Positions 7,430 to 15,784 of a stretch of 64,000 nucleotides of DNA are shown here, piece after piece. The first letter of the stretch is position 1; each line of letters begins with the position of its first letter. The position numbers and the translations under genes are program-made. The notes under the pieces are model-generated. The model saw only the letters and a list, made by a program, of their open reading frames with translations, was not told the origin of the DNA and ran no database searches. Source of the stretch: Butyricicoccus pullicaecorum (lineage in GTDB: Bacteria > Bacillota > Clostridia > Oscillospirales > Butyricicoccaceae). The stretch covers positions 62,001-126,000 of the forward strand of contig JAFBIW010000005.1 of NCBI GenBank assembly GCA_021531865.1. The letters are read 5' to 3'.

Positions 7430-9108
7430 TGCAGATGAAACAGATCGTAAGCCGTTCCCTGCGGGAACAGTGGGGACGCGCCGCCCTGCTCGTGCTGTTT
7501 TCCGCCGCTTCGGTCGCGGCCAGCCTGCTTCCGCCCCAGCTTCTGCGCCTGCTGATCGACCGGAACCTGAATGCCGGACGAATGGACGGACTGCGTATGC
7601 TCGCGGCCGCCTATCTGGCCGCCCTGCTGCTCATCGGTGTACTCGACTTCGCCAAGGGCTGGCTGCTGACAACACTCGGGCAGCGCGTCGTGCGCGAAAC
7701 TCGCTCGGCCATGCTGCGCAAGGCGGGCCGCATCCCGCTGCGCTACTTCTCCGAGCACGCGACGGGCGAAACCGTCTCCCGCTTTACGGCCGACGCTGAG
7801 AGCATCAACACCCTGTTCGCCGACGGTCTGGTCAGCATGGCGGTTGATTGTTTGAAAATTGTCGGCATTCTGGTCTCGATCGCCCTGTTTCGGCTGGAAT
7901 TGGCGCTCGTCGCGCTTGCGCTCATTCCGATCCTGTACGCGGTCACGCGTGTGTTCCAGCGCGGTATGCGGCAGGCCCAGACCGCCAATCTCGAGCAGGT
8001 GGGTCAGGTCTCGAACCATGTGACTGAAAGCATCAAAAATGTGCAGATGATCAAGCTGTTTTATAAGGAATCCTATCTGGAAGACCGGTTTTGTGAGCGG
8101 TTACAGCAGAATTACCGCACCCGGCAGCGGGTCGCGCGATACGATAGCTGGTACGCGCCGATCGTCCAGCTCATCCGCGCGGCGGCGATCGCGCTCGTTG
8201 TCGTGCTCAGTGGCGCGCATGTGTTCGGCATCACCGCCGGTATGCTCGCCGCCTCGATCGACCTGCTCAGCAGCCTACTCTCCCCGATCGAATCGCTGGG
8301 CAGCGAATACCAAAACATCCAGCAGGGGCTTTCGGGTATTCGCCGGATCGACGCCTTTCTTGCTCTGCCCGAGGATCAGAAGGACGAAAGCCTGACCGCC
8401 GCGGCGGTCATCGGCCCGGAACGCCGGGTGCGCATCGTATTTGAGCATGTCAGCTTCGCCTATGAGCACGGGCAGGACGTGCTGCGGCAGGTCAGCTTTA
8501 CGGCTGAGCCGTGCACCAGCGTCACGCTGGCCGGGCGGACGGGCGTGGGCAAGACCACCCTGATGAAGCTGATTCTGGGCATGCTCACCCCGGATGCGGG
8601 CGCAGTCACGCTGAACGGCATCCCCGCACAGCGCGTGCCCGACCGGGAGAAGCGGCAGATCTTCGGCTATGTCGAGCAGAGCTTCCAATTCGTGCCCGGC
8701 ACGGTGGCCGACCAGATCACACTGGGCGACCCCGGTCTTTCCCGCGCGCAGGTCGAGACCGCCTGCCGCTTCGTCGGTCTGGATGACGAGATCCGCCGCC
8801 TGCCGGGCGGTTATGACGCACCGGCGCGCGCCGAGGACTTCTCCTTCGGTCAGCGGCAGCTTCTTTCGATCGCGCGGGCCATCGTGACCGATCCGCCCGT
8901 CCTGCTGCTCGACGAGATCACGGCCAATCTGGACAGCGCGACCGAGGAACGCGTCGTCGGCGTGCTCAGCCGCGCCTGCGCCGACCGCACCATTCTGAGC
9001 ATCTCCCACCGCGCGACCTCGATCCTCCACTGCGACAAGCTGGTCTACCTGGAAGCCGGACATGTCCGTGCGCAGGGCGTGCCCGCCGAGGTGCTGACGC
9101 AGATCTGA
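7426..9108 (+). CDS. ABC exporter, half-transporter subunit 2
   Basis: A 560-residue membrane-ATPase fusion that overlaps the stop of subunit 1 by ATGA. Walker A (GRTGVGKTT) starts near 370, and Walker B LLLLDEI keeps the catalytic Glu497. The signature is FSFGQ (472) rather than LSGGQ. Together with the Asp in subunit 1, this places both defects in the same composite site, as expected for an asymmetric heterodimeric exporter. The ribosome site GGAGG precedes the start. No obvious terminator follows within the 94-nt gap to the next gene. Confidence 0.92.
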   Translation: MMQMKQIVSRSLREQWGRAALLVLFSAASVAASLLPPQLLRLLIDRNLNAGRMDGLRMLAAAYLAALLLIGVLDFAKGWLLTTLGQRVVRETRSAMLRKAGRIPLRYFSEHATGETVSRFTADAESINTLFADGLVSMAVDCLKIVGILVSIALFRLELALVALALIPILYAVTRVFQRGMRQAQTANLEQVGQVSNHVTESIKNVQMIKLFYKESYLEDRFCERLQQNYRTRQRVARYDSWYAPIVQLIRAAAIALVVVLSGAHVFGITAGMLAASIDLLSSLLSPIESLGSEYQNIQQGLSGIRRIDAFLALPEDQKDESLTAAAVIGPERRVRIVFEHVSFAYEHGQDVLRQVSFTAEPCTSVTLAGRTGVGKTTLMKLILGMLTPDAGAVTLNGIPAQRVPDREKRQIFGYVEQSFQFVPGTVADQITLGDPGLSRAQVETACRFVGLDDEIRRLPGGYDAPARAEDFSFGQRQLLSIARAIVTDPPVLLLDEITANLDSATEERVVGVLSRACADRTILSISHRATSILHCDKLVYLEAGHVRAQGVPAEVLTQI

Positions 9109-9154
9109 CCGCCCTCTTTTCCTCGTCCGTCTGGCTTTTTCCCGCAAACTGTGG

Positions 9155-9160
9155 TATGAT
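9155..9160 (+). promoter_or_regulatory. Extended -10 promoter of the GTPase-nuclease gene
   Basis: TGGTATGAT forms an extended -10 with a weak -35; the ATG follows 43 nt later. Confidence 0.5.
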
Positions 9161-9202
9161 AGCTTTGTTTGATACCACTCTGTCAGGATTGAAAAGGATT
9201 CT

Positions 9203-11773
9203 ATGAAACGACTCGTAATCGGAATTTTAGCCCATGTTGACGCGGGCAAAACCACGCTTTCCGAGGCGATGCTGTACCAGACCGGCGCGGTAAAAAAGCT
9301 GGGCCGCGTCGATCACCGCGACGCCTTTCTCGATACCTTCGCGCTCGAACGGGAGCGCGGCATCACCATCTTTTCCAAGCAGGCCGTCTTTCCCCTGCCG
9401 GACGCTTCGGTCACCCTGCTGGACACGCCCGGCCATGTCGATTTTTCCGCCGAAGCCGAGCGCACCCTGCAGGTGCTCGACTACGCCGTGCTCGTCATCA
9501 GCGGCACGGACGGCGTGCAGGCGCATACGCGCACGCTCTGGCGGCTGCTCGCCCGGCATCATGTCCCCACCTTCCTCTTTCTGAACAAAATGGATCTGGA
9601 CGGTGCCGACCGGGACGCGTTGCTGGCGCAACTCAAAAGCCAGCTTGACGAGGGCTGCGTCGATTTCAGCGCCGACCGCGACCCGGACGTCTGGCAGGAA
9701 AGTCTGGCCATGTGCGACGAGCGCCTGCTCGAACGTTATCTGAACGGGGAAACGCTGGACGACGCGGACGCCGTCCGCCTGATCGCCGAACGGCGGGTCT
9801 TCCCCTGCTATTTCGGCGCAGCCCTCCGGCTAACCGGCGTAGACGCGCTGCTGGACGGTCTGAACCGCTACACCCGTGCGCCCCAGCCGTCCGCTGCCTT
9901 CGGTGCACAGGTGTTCAAGATTGCCCGGGATGACGCGGGCAGCCGCCTGACCTATCTCAAGATCACCGGTGGCACGCTGCACGTGCGCGAAGCCCTTTCG
10001 GGCAGCCGGGACGGCGGCTGGAGTGAAAAAATCAGCCAAATCCGCATTTATTCGGGCGCGAAATACAAAACGGTTGAGACCGCTGAGCCGGGCATGGTCT
10101 GCGCCGTCACCGGACTGACCCACACCCGTCCGGGCGAGGGCTTGGGCGCGGCGGCGGCCGATCTTCCGCCCCTGCTCGAACCGGTGCTGACCTACCGCGT
10201 GCTCCTGCCCGAGGGCTGTGACGCGCACACCATGCTGCAAAACCTGCGCCAGCTCGAGGAAGAAGACCCACAGCTTCGCGTCGTCTGGAACGAAACGCTG
10301 GGTGAGATCCAATTGCAGCTCATGGGCGAGGTGCAGCTTGAAATTCTGACCCGCATGATCGCCGAACGGTTCAGCGTTTCAGTCGGCTTTGACGCCGGAC
10401 GCATCGTATATAAGGAGACCATCGCCGCGCCCGTCATCGGCATCGGCCATTTTGAGCCGCTGCGGCATTACGCTGAGGTGCAGCTTCTGCTCGAGCCTGG
10501 CGAACCGGGCAGCGGCCTGCGCTTTCGCTCGCTCTGCGGCACCGACACCCTCGATCTGAACTGGCAGCGGCTTATTCTGACCCATCTGGCCGAAAAACAG
10601 CATTTGGGCGTGCTGACCGGCGCACCAGTGACCGATCTTTCGATCACGCTGCTGACCGGACGCGCCCACCTCAAGCATACCGAGGGCGGCGACTTCCGCG
10701 AAGCGACCTACCGCGCCGTGCGGCAGGGGCTGATGCAGGCCGAAAGCGTCCTGCTCGAGCCGTGCTACGATTTCCGGCTGGAGCTGCCCGCCGAGTGTGT
10801 CGGACGCGCGATCAGCGACATCCAGCGCATGAACGGCTCCTTCGCGCCGCCTGAACCGATGAAGGATTACACCCTGCTGACCGGCACCGCGCCTGTCTCC
10901 GAAATGCGCAACTACGGCGCTGAGGTCGCGGCTTACTCGCGCGGACGCGGCCGCCTGTCCTGCACGCCCGGCGGTTATGTCCCCTGCCACAATGCGGATG
11001 AAATCATCTCCGCCGCAGGCTACGACGCGGCGCATGATCTGAACAACACGCCCGATTCGGTCTTCTGTTCGCATGGCGCGGGCTATGTCGTGCCGTGGAA
11101 TGAAGTCCCGGCGCACGCCCATCTGGATCCCGGTCTGCGGCTGCATACCGAGCCTGAACCGACCGCAGATGCCGCGCCCATTCGGCGCGCCTCGGCCTCG
11201 GGCACCTTTGACGACGACGAGATCCGCGCCCTGTTTGAACGCACCTACGGCCCGGTCCGTGACCGGGGCTTTGAAGCCCTACAGCAGAGCCGCCGCACCC
11301 GCGACGCGCACGAGCAGCTTTATGTCACCCGGATGCGTCCGGACGATTATCTGCTGGTCGATGGCTACAACATCATCTTCGCGTGGGATGAGACCCGCGA
11401 GATCGCCCGGGAAAATATCGACGCGGCGCGCGAAACGCTGCTGCGGCGGCTGTCCAACTATCAGGGCGTGCGCGGCTGCCGCCTGATCGTGGTGTTTGAC
11501 GCCTACAAGGTCAAGGGCGGCGTCGGTTCGGTCGAAAAACAGGGCGGTCTGCATATCGTCTTCACCAAGGAGGCCGAAACCGCCGATATGTATATTGAAC
11601 AGGCCTCCTACGATTTGGCGCGGGAGCACCGGGTGCGCGTCGCCACCTCGGACGCACTCGAGCAGGTCATCATTCTGGGCCACGGCGCCGAGCGCATGAG
11701 CGCCGCCGAACTGCTCTGGGAGGTCGAACAGGCCGAATCTTATATCGGTGCAGTGCTCAATGACAGAAAATAA
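9203..11773 (+). CDS. Tet(M)/EF-G-like ribosomal GTPase fused to a Rae1/YacP-like NYN domain
   Basis: An 856-residue protein. Residues 1 to about 645 form a translation GTPase of the ribosomal-protection type: G1 AHVDAGKTT, G2 ERERGITIF, G3 LLDTPGHVDF, G4 LFLNKMDLDG, then EF-G-like domains II-V. After a linker, residues about 714-850 match the YacP/Rae1 NYN nuclease family: LLVDGYNIIFAW (Asp720), VVFDAYKVKG, FTKEAETADMYIE and VATSDALEQV. Rae1 of Bacillus is an endonuclease acting in the ribosomal A site, and Tet(M) binds near the same site; coupling of the two is the inference. Tet(M) itself ends near 640 residues. The ribosome site is AAAAGGA. Monocistronic, ending in a terminator. Confidence 0.88.
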   Translation: MKRLVIGILAHVDAGKTTLSEAMLYQTGAVKKLGRVDHRDAFLDTFALERERGITIFSKQAVFPLPDASVTLLDTPGHVDFSAEAERTLQVLDYAVLVISGTDGVQAHTRTLWRLLARHHVPTFLFLNKMDLDGADRDALLAQLKSQLDEGCVDFSADRDPDVWQESLAMCDERLLERYLNGETLDDADAVRLIAERRVFPCYFGAALRLTGVDALLDGLNRYTRAPQPSAAFGAQVFKIARDDAGSRLTYLKITGGTLHVREALSGSRDGGWSEKISQIRIYSGAKYKTVETAEPGMVCAVTGLTHTRPGEGLGAAAADLPPLLEPVLTYRVLLPEGCDAHTMLQNLRQLEEEDPQLRVVWNETLGEIQLQLMGEVQLEILTRMIAERFSVSVGFDAGRIVYKETIAAPVIGIGHFEPLRHYAEVQLLLEPGEPGSGLRFRSLCGTDTLDLNWQRLILTHLAEKQHLGVLTGAPVTDLSITLLTGRAHLKHTEGGDFREATYRAVRQGLMQAESVLLEPCYDFRLELPAECVGRAISDIQRMNGSFAPPEPMKDYTLLTGTAPVSEMRNYGAEVAAYSRGRGRLSCTPGGYVPCHNADEIISAAGYDAAHDLNNTPDSVFCSHGAGYVVPWNEVPAHAHLDPGLRLHTEPEPTADAAPIRRASASGTFDDDEIRALFERTYGPVRDRGFEALQQSRRTRDAHEQLYVTRMRPDDYLLVDGYNIIFAWDETREIARENIDAARETLLRRLSNYQGVRGCRLIVVFDAYKVKGGVGSVEKQGGLHIVFTKEAETADMYIEQASYDLAREHRVRVATSDALEQVIILGHGAERMSAAELLWEVEQAESYIGAVLNDRK

Positions 11774-11798
11774 CAGCGTTTTGGACGCATGATCGCAG

Positions 11799-11836
11799 AA
11801 AAAAGCGGGAAGATGAGTACATCTTCCCGCTTTTCC
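11799..11836. terminator. Bidirectional terminator between GTPase and spore protein genes
   Basis: AAAAGCGGGAAGAT pairs with ATCTTCCCGCTTTT around GAGTAC. The A and T flanks allow use by both converging genes. Confidence 0.85.
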
Positions 11837-11849
11837 GCATTTGCGTGCG

Positions 11850-12065
11850 TTAGCCGCGTGCCGCCATGTCCTTCTCGTAGGACTCGATCATGCGCTTGAC
11901 CATCTGGCCGCCGACCGAACCGGCCTGACGGGAGGTCAGGTCGCCGTTGTAGCCTTCCTTCAGGTCGACGCCGACCTCTGCGGCCGCTTCCATCTTAAAG
12001 CGATCCATTGCGGCGCGTGCTTCGGGTACCATGCCCTTGTTGGAACCATTGTTGGTGCTAGCCAT
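11850..12065 (-). CDS. Small acid-soluble spore protein, alpha/beta type
   Basis: A 71-residue DNA-coating protein of dormant spores. Family marks are EARAAMDRFKMEAAAEVGVDL, the GPR protease-type region, and GDLTSRQAGSVGGQMVKRMIESYE. Its size is typical. AAAGGAGAAATGAGTT precedes the ATG. It is the best evidence in the window that the organism sporulates. Expression should depend on the forespore sigma factor (family knowledge); I could not identify a convincing sigma-G promoter upstream. Confidence 0.95.
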   Translation of the reverse strand: MASTNNGSNKGMVPEARAAMDRFKMEAAAEVGVDLKEGYNGDLTSRQAGSVGGQMVKRMIESYEKDMAARG

Positions 12066-12189
12066 AACTCATTTCTCCTTTGCATCTGGATTTGTTTTTT
12101 GGGGTGTTGCTGGTAGTATTGTTTGTCCGCACAGATGCAAATATAAGGTGCAAATTCTTCCCCTTCTGGCACGTTTCGTTCGATTTTCG

Positions 12190-12229
12190 CAAAAAAAGCG
12201 CCGTCCGGGAGCATTTCCCGGACGGCGCT
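12190..12229 (-). terminator. Terminator of the HD-domain gene
   Basis: On the minus strand AGCGCCGTCCGGGA pairs with TCCCGGACGGCGCT, ending in seven T residues. Confidence 0.9.
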
Positions 12230-12239
12230 GCATTTGGAT

Positions 12240-12797
12240 TTATTCGACCGCGCTGCTGGCACGCATGGCCTGAATTGTCCGGTCGATCAGATCGTCCAGC
12301 TCCCAGCCCAGCATTTCCGCGCCCTGTCGGATGACGTCGCGCGAGCAGCCTGCGGCAAATTTTTTGTCCTTGAATTTTTTCTTGACCGATTTGACCTCCA
12401 GATCGTCCACGCTCTTGGAGGGACGCATGAGCGCAACCGCGCCGATCAATCCGGTCAGCTCGTCGACGGCAAACAGCACCTTCTCCATCTCGTGCTCGGG
12501 CTTGACGTCAACCGTCAGGCTGTAGCCGTGGCTGGCGGTGGCATGAATGACGCGCTCGTCGATCCCGCGCGCCCGCATCAGCTCCTGTTCCTTGATGCAG
12601 TGCTGCTCGGGATACTGCTCAAAGTCCAGATCGTGCAGGATGCCCACGGTCTCCCAGAGATCAGCTTCCTCGCCATAGCCCAGCTGCTCCGCAAACCAGC
12701 GCATAACGTCGCCCACGATGCGGCCGTGCTTCTGATGAAACTCTCCCTCATTATATTCGGTCAGCAAATTCCATGCTTCTTCCGGCGTCGGTATCAT
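12240..12797 (-). CDS. HD-domain hydrolase
   Basis: A 185-residue metal-dependent phosphohydrolase-like protein. His25 (KHGRIV), the HD pair in GILHDLDFEQYP and HATASHG supply the expected metal ligands of the HD superfamily. Similar Clostridial proteins are annotated only as HD hydrolases; the substrate is unknown. AAGGAGGACG precedes the ATG. It has its own promoter and terminator, so it is monocistronic. Confidence 0.85.
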   Translation of the reverse strand: MIPTPEEAWNLLTEYNEGEFHQKHGRIVGDVMRWFAEQLGYGEEADLWETVGILHDLDFEQYPEQHCIKEQELMRARGIDERVIHATASHGYSLTVDVKPEHEMEKVLFAVDELTGLIGAVALMRPSKSVDDLEVKSVKKKFKDKKFAAGCSRDVIRQGAEMLGWELDDLIDRTIQAMRASSAVE

Positions 12798-12838
12798 TTC
12801 GAAATCGTCCTCCTTGCGGCAATTGATCGGATGCCACC

Positions 12839-12867
12839 ATTATAGCAAATCAGAACGGCGGCTGCAA
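12839..12867 (-). promoter_or_regulatory. Promoter of the HD-domain gene
   Basis: Minus-strand -35 TTGCAG (12862-12867) and -10 TATAAT (12839-12844) with a 17-bp spacer. It overlaps the end of the sulfhydrylase gene region. Confidence 0.65.
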
Positions 12868-12875
12868 GCGTCGGC

Positions 12876-14165
12876 TCAGCGCACCGCGGCGAACGCCTGC
12901 TCCAGATCGGCCAGAATGTCGTCGATGTGCTCGGTGCCGATCGACAGACGAATGGTATTCGGCTTGATGCCCTGATCGAGCAGCTCCTCGGGAGAAAGCT
13001 GGCTGTGCGTCGTGGTCGCCGGGTGGATGACCAGAGACTTGACATCCGCGACATTGGCCAGCAGGGAGAAGATTTCCAGACTGTCGATGAACTTGTGCGC
13101 CTCTTCCTGACCGCCCTTGATGTCAAAGGTGAAGATCGACGCGCCGCCGTGCGGGAAATACTTCTCATACAGGGCGTGGTCGGGATGATCGGGCAGGGAC
13201 GGATGGTTCACGTGCTCGACCTGCGGATGGTTCGCCAGAAATTCGACGACCTTCTTCGTGTTCTCCGCATGGCGATCCAGACGGAGGGACAGGGTTTCGA
13301 CGCCCTGCAGCAGCAGGAAGGCGTTGAAGGGCGAGATGGTCGCGCCGGTGTCGCGCAGCAGGATCGCGCGGATGTAGGTCACGAACGCGGCCGGGCCGGC
13401 TGCGTCTGCAAAGCTGACGCCGTGGTAGCTCGGATTGGGGTCGGCAATCGGTGCGTACTTACCGCTCGCCTTCCAGTCAAACTTGCCCGAATCGACGATG
13501 ATACCGCCCAGCGTGGTGCCATGGCCGCCGATGAACTTGGTCGCCGAATGGACGACGATGTCCGCGCCGTGCTCGATCGGACGGATCAGGTAGGGCGTGC
13601 CGAAGGTGTTGTCGATGACGAGCGGCAGGCCGTGCTTGTGCGCGATCGCCGCGATTGCGTCGATGTCCGGAATATCGCTGTTCGGGTTGCCCAGCGTTTC
13701 CAGATAAACCGCCTTGGTGTTGGGCTGGATGGCCGCTTCCAGCTCGGCCAGATTATGGGCGTCCACAAAGGTGGTCGCAATGCCGTACTGCGGAAGCGTA
13801 TGGGCCAGCAGGTTGTAGCTGCCGCCGTAGATCGTCTTCTGCGCGACGATGTGGTCGCCGGCCTGTGCCAGCGCCTGGATGGTATAGGTGATGGCTGCGG
13901 CGCCGGAGGCGGTAGCCAACGCTGCCACGCCGCCCTCCAGCGCCGCGATGCGCTTTTCGAGCACATCCTGGGTGGAGTTGGTCAGGCGGCCGTAGATATT
14001 GCCGGCGTCAGCCAGACCGAAACGGGCGGCGGCGTGCGCCGAATTGCGGAATACATAAGATGTGGTCTGGTAGATCGGCACGGCGCGGGCATCCGTCGCG
14101 GGATCGGGCTGCTCCTGACCAACGTGAAGCTGCAGGGTCTCAAAACGATAATTACGGTTGCTCAT
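12876..14165 (-). CDS. O-acetylhomoserine sulfhydrylase (PLP enzyme)
   Basis: A 429-residue Cys/Met-metabolism PLP enzyme that makes homocysteine (or cysteine) from O-acetylhomoserine and sulfide. Family features are the N-terminal RFETLQLHVGQEQPDPATDARAVPIYQTTSYVF, the VIDNTFGTPYLIRPIEHGADIVVHSATKFIGGHG block with the PLP-binding Lys in HSATKF, and NTIRLSIGTEHIDDI at the end. ATG at 14165 is 9 nt from AGAGG; an in-frame TTG two codons earlier is less likely. It is preceded by a leader with a 35-codon ORF and a terminator, suggesting attenuation. It is next to cysK and an Rrf2 regulator. Confidence 0.93.
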   Translation of the reverse strand: MSNRNYRFETLQLHVGQEQPDPATDARAVPIYQTTSYVFRNSAHAAARFGLADAGNIYGRLTNSTQDVLEKRIAALEGGVAALATASGAAAITYTIQALAQAGDHIVAQKTIYGGSYNLLAHTLPQYGIATTFVDAHNLAELEAAIQPNTKAVYLETLGNPNSDIPDIDAIAAIAHKHGLPLVIDNTFGTPYLIRPIEHGADIVVHSATKFIGGHGTTLGGIIVDSGKFDWKASGKYAPIADPNPSYHGVSFADAAGPAAFVTYIRAILLRDTGATISPFNAFLLLQGVETLSLRLDRHAENTKKVVEFLANHPQVEHVNHPSLPDHPDHALYEKYFPHGGASIFTFDIKGGQEEAHKFIDSLEIFSLLANVADVKSLVIHPATTTHSQLSPEELLDQGIKPNTIRLSIGTEHIDDILADLEQAFAAVR

Positions 14166-14212
14166 AATCAAATACCTCTTTCTTTCTGGTGCATATTTCT
14201 GATTTTACGTAT

Positions 14213-14249
14213 AAAAAGTCCGGGGCCTGCATGCGTGCGGCTCCCGGAC
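14213..14249 (-). terminator. Leader terminator/attenuator before sulfhydrylase gene
   Basis: On the minus strand GTCCGGG pairs with CCCGGAC around a GC-rich loop and is followed by TTTTT, 48 nt before the sulfhydrylase start. It lies between the small ORF and the enzyme gene, so read-through must be allowed or regulated. Confidence 0.7.
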
Positions 14250-14285
14250 AGCGGATATGTCTGTGTCAACGAAGGGTCTTCTCCC

Positions 14286-14393
14286 TTACGCGAGGGGCGT
14301 GCGAACGCGCCCGGCCATATCAAATGTCCGGGTCAGATACATTCGGCCGAAGCGGAAATTGCTGCGCAGCAGATTCTCAAAAATCGCGGTCAT
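14286..14393 (-). CDS. 35-residue leader ORF upstream of sulfhydrylase gene
   Basis: An ATG with an excellent site (AAAGGAGAGC, 7-9 nt away) opens a 35-codon frame ending in TAA. The product is rich in Arg and Phe (for example LLRSNFRFGRMYLTRTFD) and has no Cys and only Met residues typical of its length, so it is not a simple Cys-codon attenuator peptide. It lies between a consensus promoter and a terminator. It may be a regulatory leader peptide or a small functional protein; I do not recognise a family. Confidence 0.55.
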   Translation of the reverse strand: MTAIFENLLRSNFRFGRMYLTRTFDMAGRVRTPLA

Positions 14394-14455
14394 TTGATTT
14401 GCTCTCCTTTCGTTTCTTTCAGCCAACCGAAGTACTCGGTTGATCGATTGACTGT

Positions 14456-14484
14456 ATTGTACCAGCATATTCCTATATTGTCAA
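14456..14484 (-). promoter_or_regulatory. Promoter of the sulfhydrylase leader transcript
   Basis: Minus-strand -35 TTGACA (14479-14484) and -10 TACAAT (14456-14461), spacer 17 bp. The spacer begins ATATAGGAAT, which is similar to sequence in the cysK and rrf2 promoters. Confidence 0.75.
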
Positions 14485-14548
14485 TGGGTTTATTCGTATT
14501 TATTTCAAAACTTTTTCATTTTATCCGGATGATGCGCCATGATGCGCC

Positions 14549-14585
14549 AAAAGGCCGGCGCGGCAAAACAGCGCACCAGCCTTTT
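14549..14585 (-). terminator. Terminator of cysK
   Basis: On the minus strand AAAAGGCTGGTGCGC pairs with GCGCCGGCCTTTT (one bulge), 43 nt beyond the cysK stop. Confidence 0.7.
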
Positions 14586-14627
14586 GGGCAGTGAAATATG
14601 AAAAAGGATCGATGGAGGCGAATGAAA

Positions 14628-15560
14628 TTACTCCGCGAACAGGGGCGTGGACAGATAGCGGTCACCGGTATCGGGCAGCAGGGTCACGATGGTCTTGCCC
14701 TTGTTCTCCGGACGCTTGGCGAGCTGGATCGCCGCCCAGAGCGCCGCGCCTGCGGAAATACCGACCAGAATGCCCTCCCTCTTGCCGATCAGCTTGCCGA
14801 CCGCGAAGGCATCCTCGTTCTCAACCGCGATGATCTCGTCGTAAACCTTGGTATCGAGCACCTCGGGCACGAAGCCCGCGCCGATGCCCTGGATCTTGTG
14901 CGCACCTGCCGTGCCCTTGCTCAGCACCGGAGAGCTGGCAGGCTCGACCGCGACGACCTTGACGTCCGGATTCTGGCTCTTGAGGTACGCACCGACACCG
15001 GTGATCGTACCGCCGGTGCCGACGCCGGCAACAAAGATATCGACCTGACCGTCGGTGTCCGCCCAGATTTCAGGGCCGGTGGTCGCCTTATGAACGGCCG
15101 GGTTAGCCGGATTGACAAACTGACCCGGGATAAAGCTGTTCGGAATCTCCTTGGCCAGCTCATCCGCCTTGGCGATCGCGCCCTTCATGCCCTTGGCACC
15201 CTCGGTCAGTACCAGCTCGGCGCCGTACGCCTTCATGAGCTGACGGCGCTCGACGCTCATGGTCTCGGGCATGACGATGATGATGCGGTAGCCGCGCGCG
15301 GCGGCGACAGACGCCAGACCGATGCCGGTGTTGCCTGAGGTCGGCTCGATGATAACCGAGCCGGGCTTCAGCTTGCCGCTGGCCTCGGCGTCATCAATCA
15401 TGGCCTTGGCGATGCGATCCTTGACCGAACCGGCCGGATTGAAGTATTCCAGCTTGGCCAGAATGCGCGCTTCCAAGCCCTCAGCCTGTTCGATGTGAGT
15501 CAGTTCCATCAGGGGCGTATTGCCAATCAGCTGATCTGCAGATGTATAAATTTTGCTCAT
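14628..15560 (-). CDS. cysK: Cysteine synthase A (O-acetylserine sulfhydrylase)
   Basis: A 310-residue PLP enzyme that makes cysteine from O-acetylserine and sulfide. Diagnostic segments are [26 protein letters not shown] (PLP Lys), [12 protein letters not shown] and [16 protein letters not shown]. The ATG at 15560 has TTGGAGGGAA upstream; the frame extends seven codons further without a better site. It is transcribed alone from a strong promoter next to, and divergent from, an Rrf2-type regulator. Confidence 0.96.
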   Translation of the reverse strand: MSKIYTSADQLIGNTPLMELTHIEQAEGLEARILAKLEYFNPAGSVKDRIAKAMIDDAEASGKLKPGSVIIEPTSGNTGIGLASVAAARGYRIIIVMPETMSVERRQLMKAYGAELVLTEGAKGMKGAIAKADELAKEIPNSFIPGQFVNPANPAVHKATTGPEIWADTDGQVDIFVAGVGTGGTITGVGAYLKSQNPDVKVVAVEPASSPVLSKGTAGAHKIQGIGAGFVPEVLDTKVYDEIIAVENEDAFAVGKLIGKREGILVGISAGAALWAAIQLAKRPENKGKTIVTLLPDTGDRYLSTPLFAE

Positions 15561-15665
15561 TGTGATTCCCTCCAAAAGCAATTTGGTGCAATATTTTTGA
15601 TTCGATTTTAGATGCGGGCGGCTGTATCTGGAGCCGTTTCCGATCTCTCCGTTCAGGATGATTGC

Positions 15666-15694
15666 ATTATAACCCTATAAACCTATGTTGTCAA
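15666..15694 (-). promoter_or_regulatory. Promoter of cysK
   Basis: Minus-strand -35 TTGACA (15689-15694) and -10 TATAAT (15666-15671) with a 17-bp spacer. The ACCTAT/ATAGGT dyad overlaps the -35, a good place for repressor binding. Confidence 0.85.
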
Positions 15695-15727
15695 TAGGTA
15701 TTTGGAAAAATTTTTCTGGCTCGCTTG

Positions 15728-15756
15728 TTGAATTCCTATTAACCTTGTTGTATAAT
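15728..15756 (+). promoter_or_regulatory. Promoter of rrf2-type regulator
   Basis: -35 TTGAAT (15728-15733) and -10 TATAAT (15751-15756), spacer 17 bp and containing TTCCTATTAACC. Divergent from the cysK promoter. Confidence 0.7.
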
Positions 15757-15784
15757 ACGTTTAATAGAATTGGAGGTATGTTCC

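Noticed and set aside
9203-11773. Call as a tetracycline-resistance determinant
   Set aside because: The GTPase part is Tet(M)-like, but the Rae1-type C-terminal domain and lone chromosomal setting (no mobile element) argue for a housekeeping or rescue role. Resistance cannot be claimed from this sequence.
12927-14594. Plus-strand 555-codon frame opposite the sulfhydrylase gene
   Set aside because: Antisense shadow; no ribosome site and no recognisable domains.
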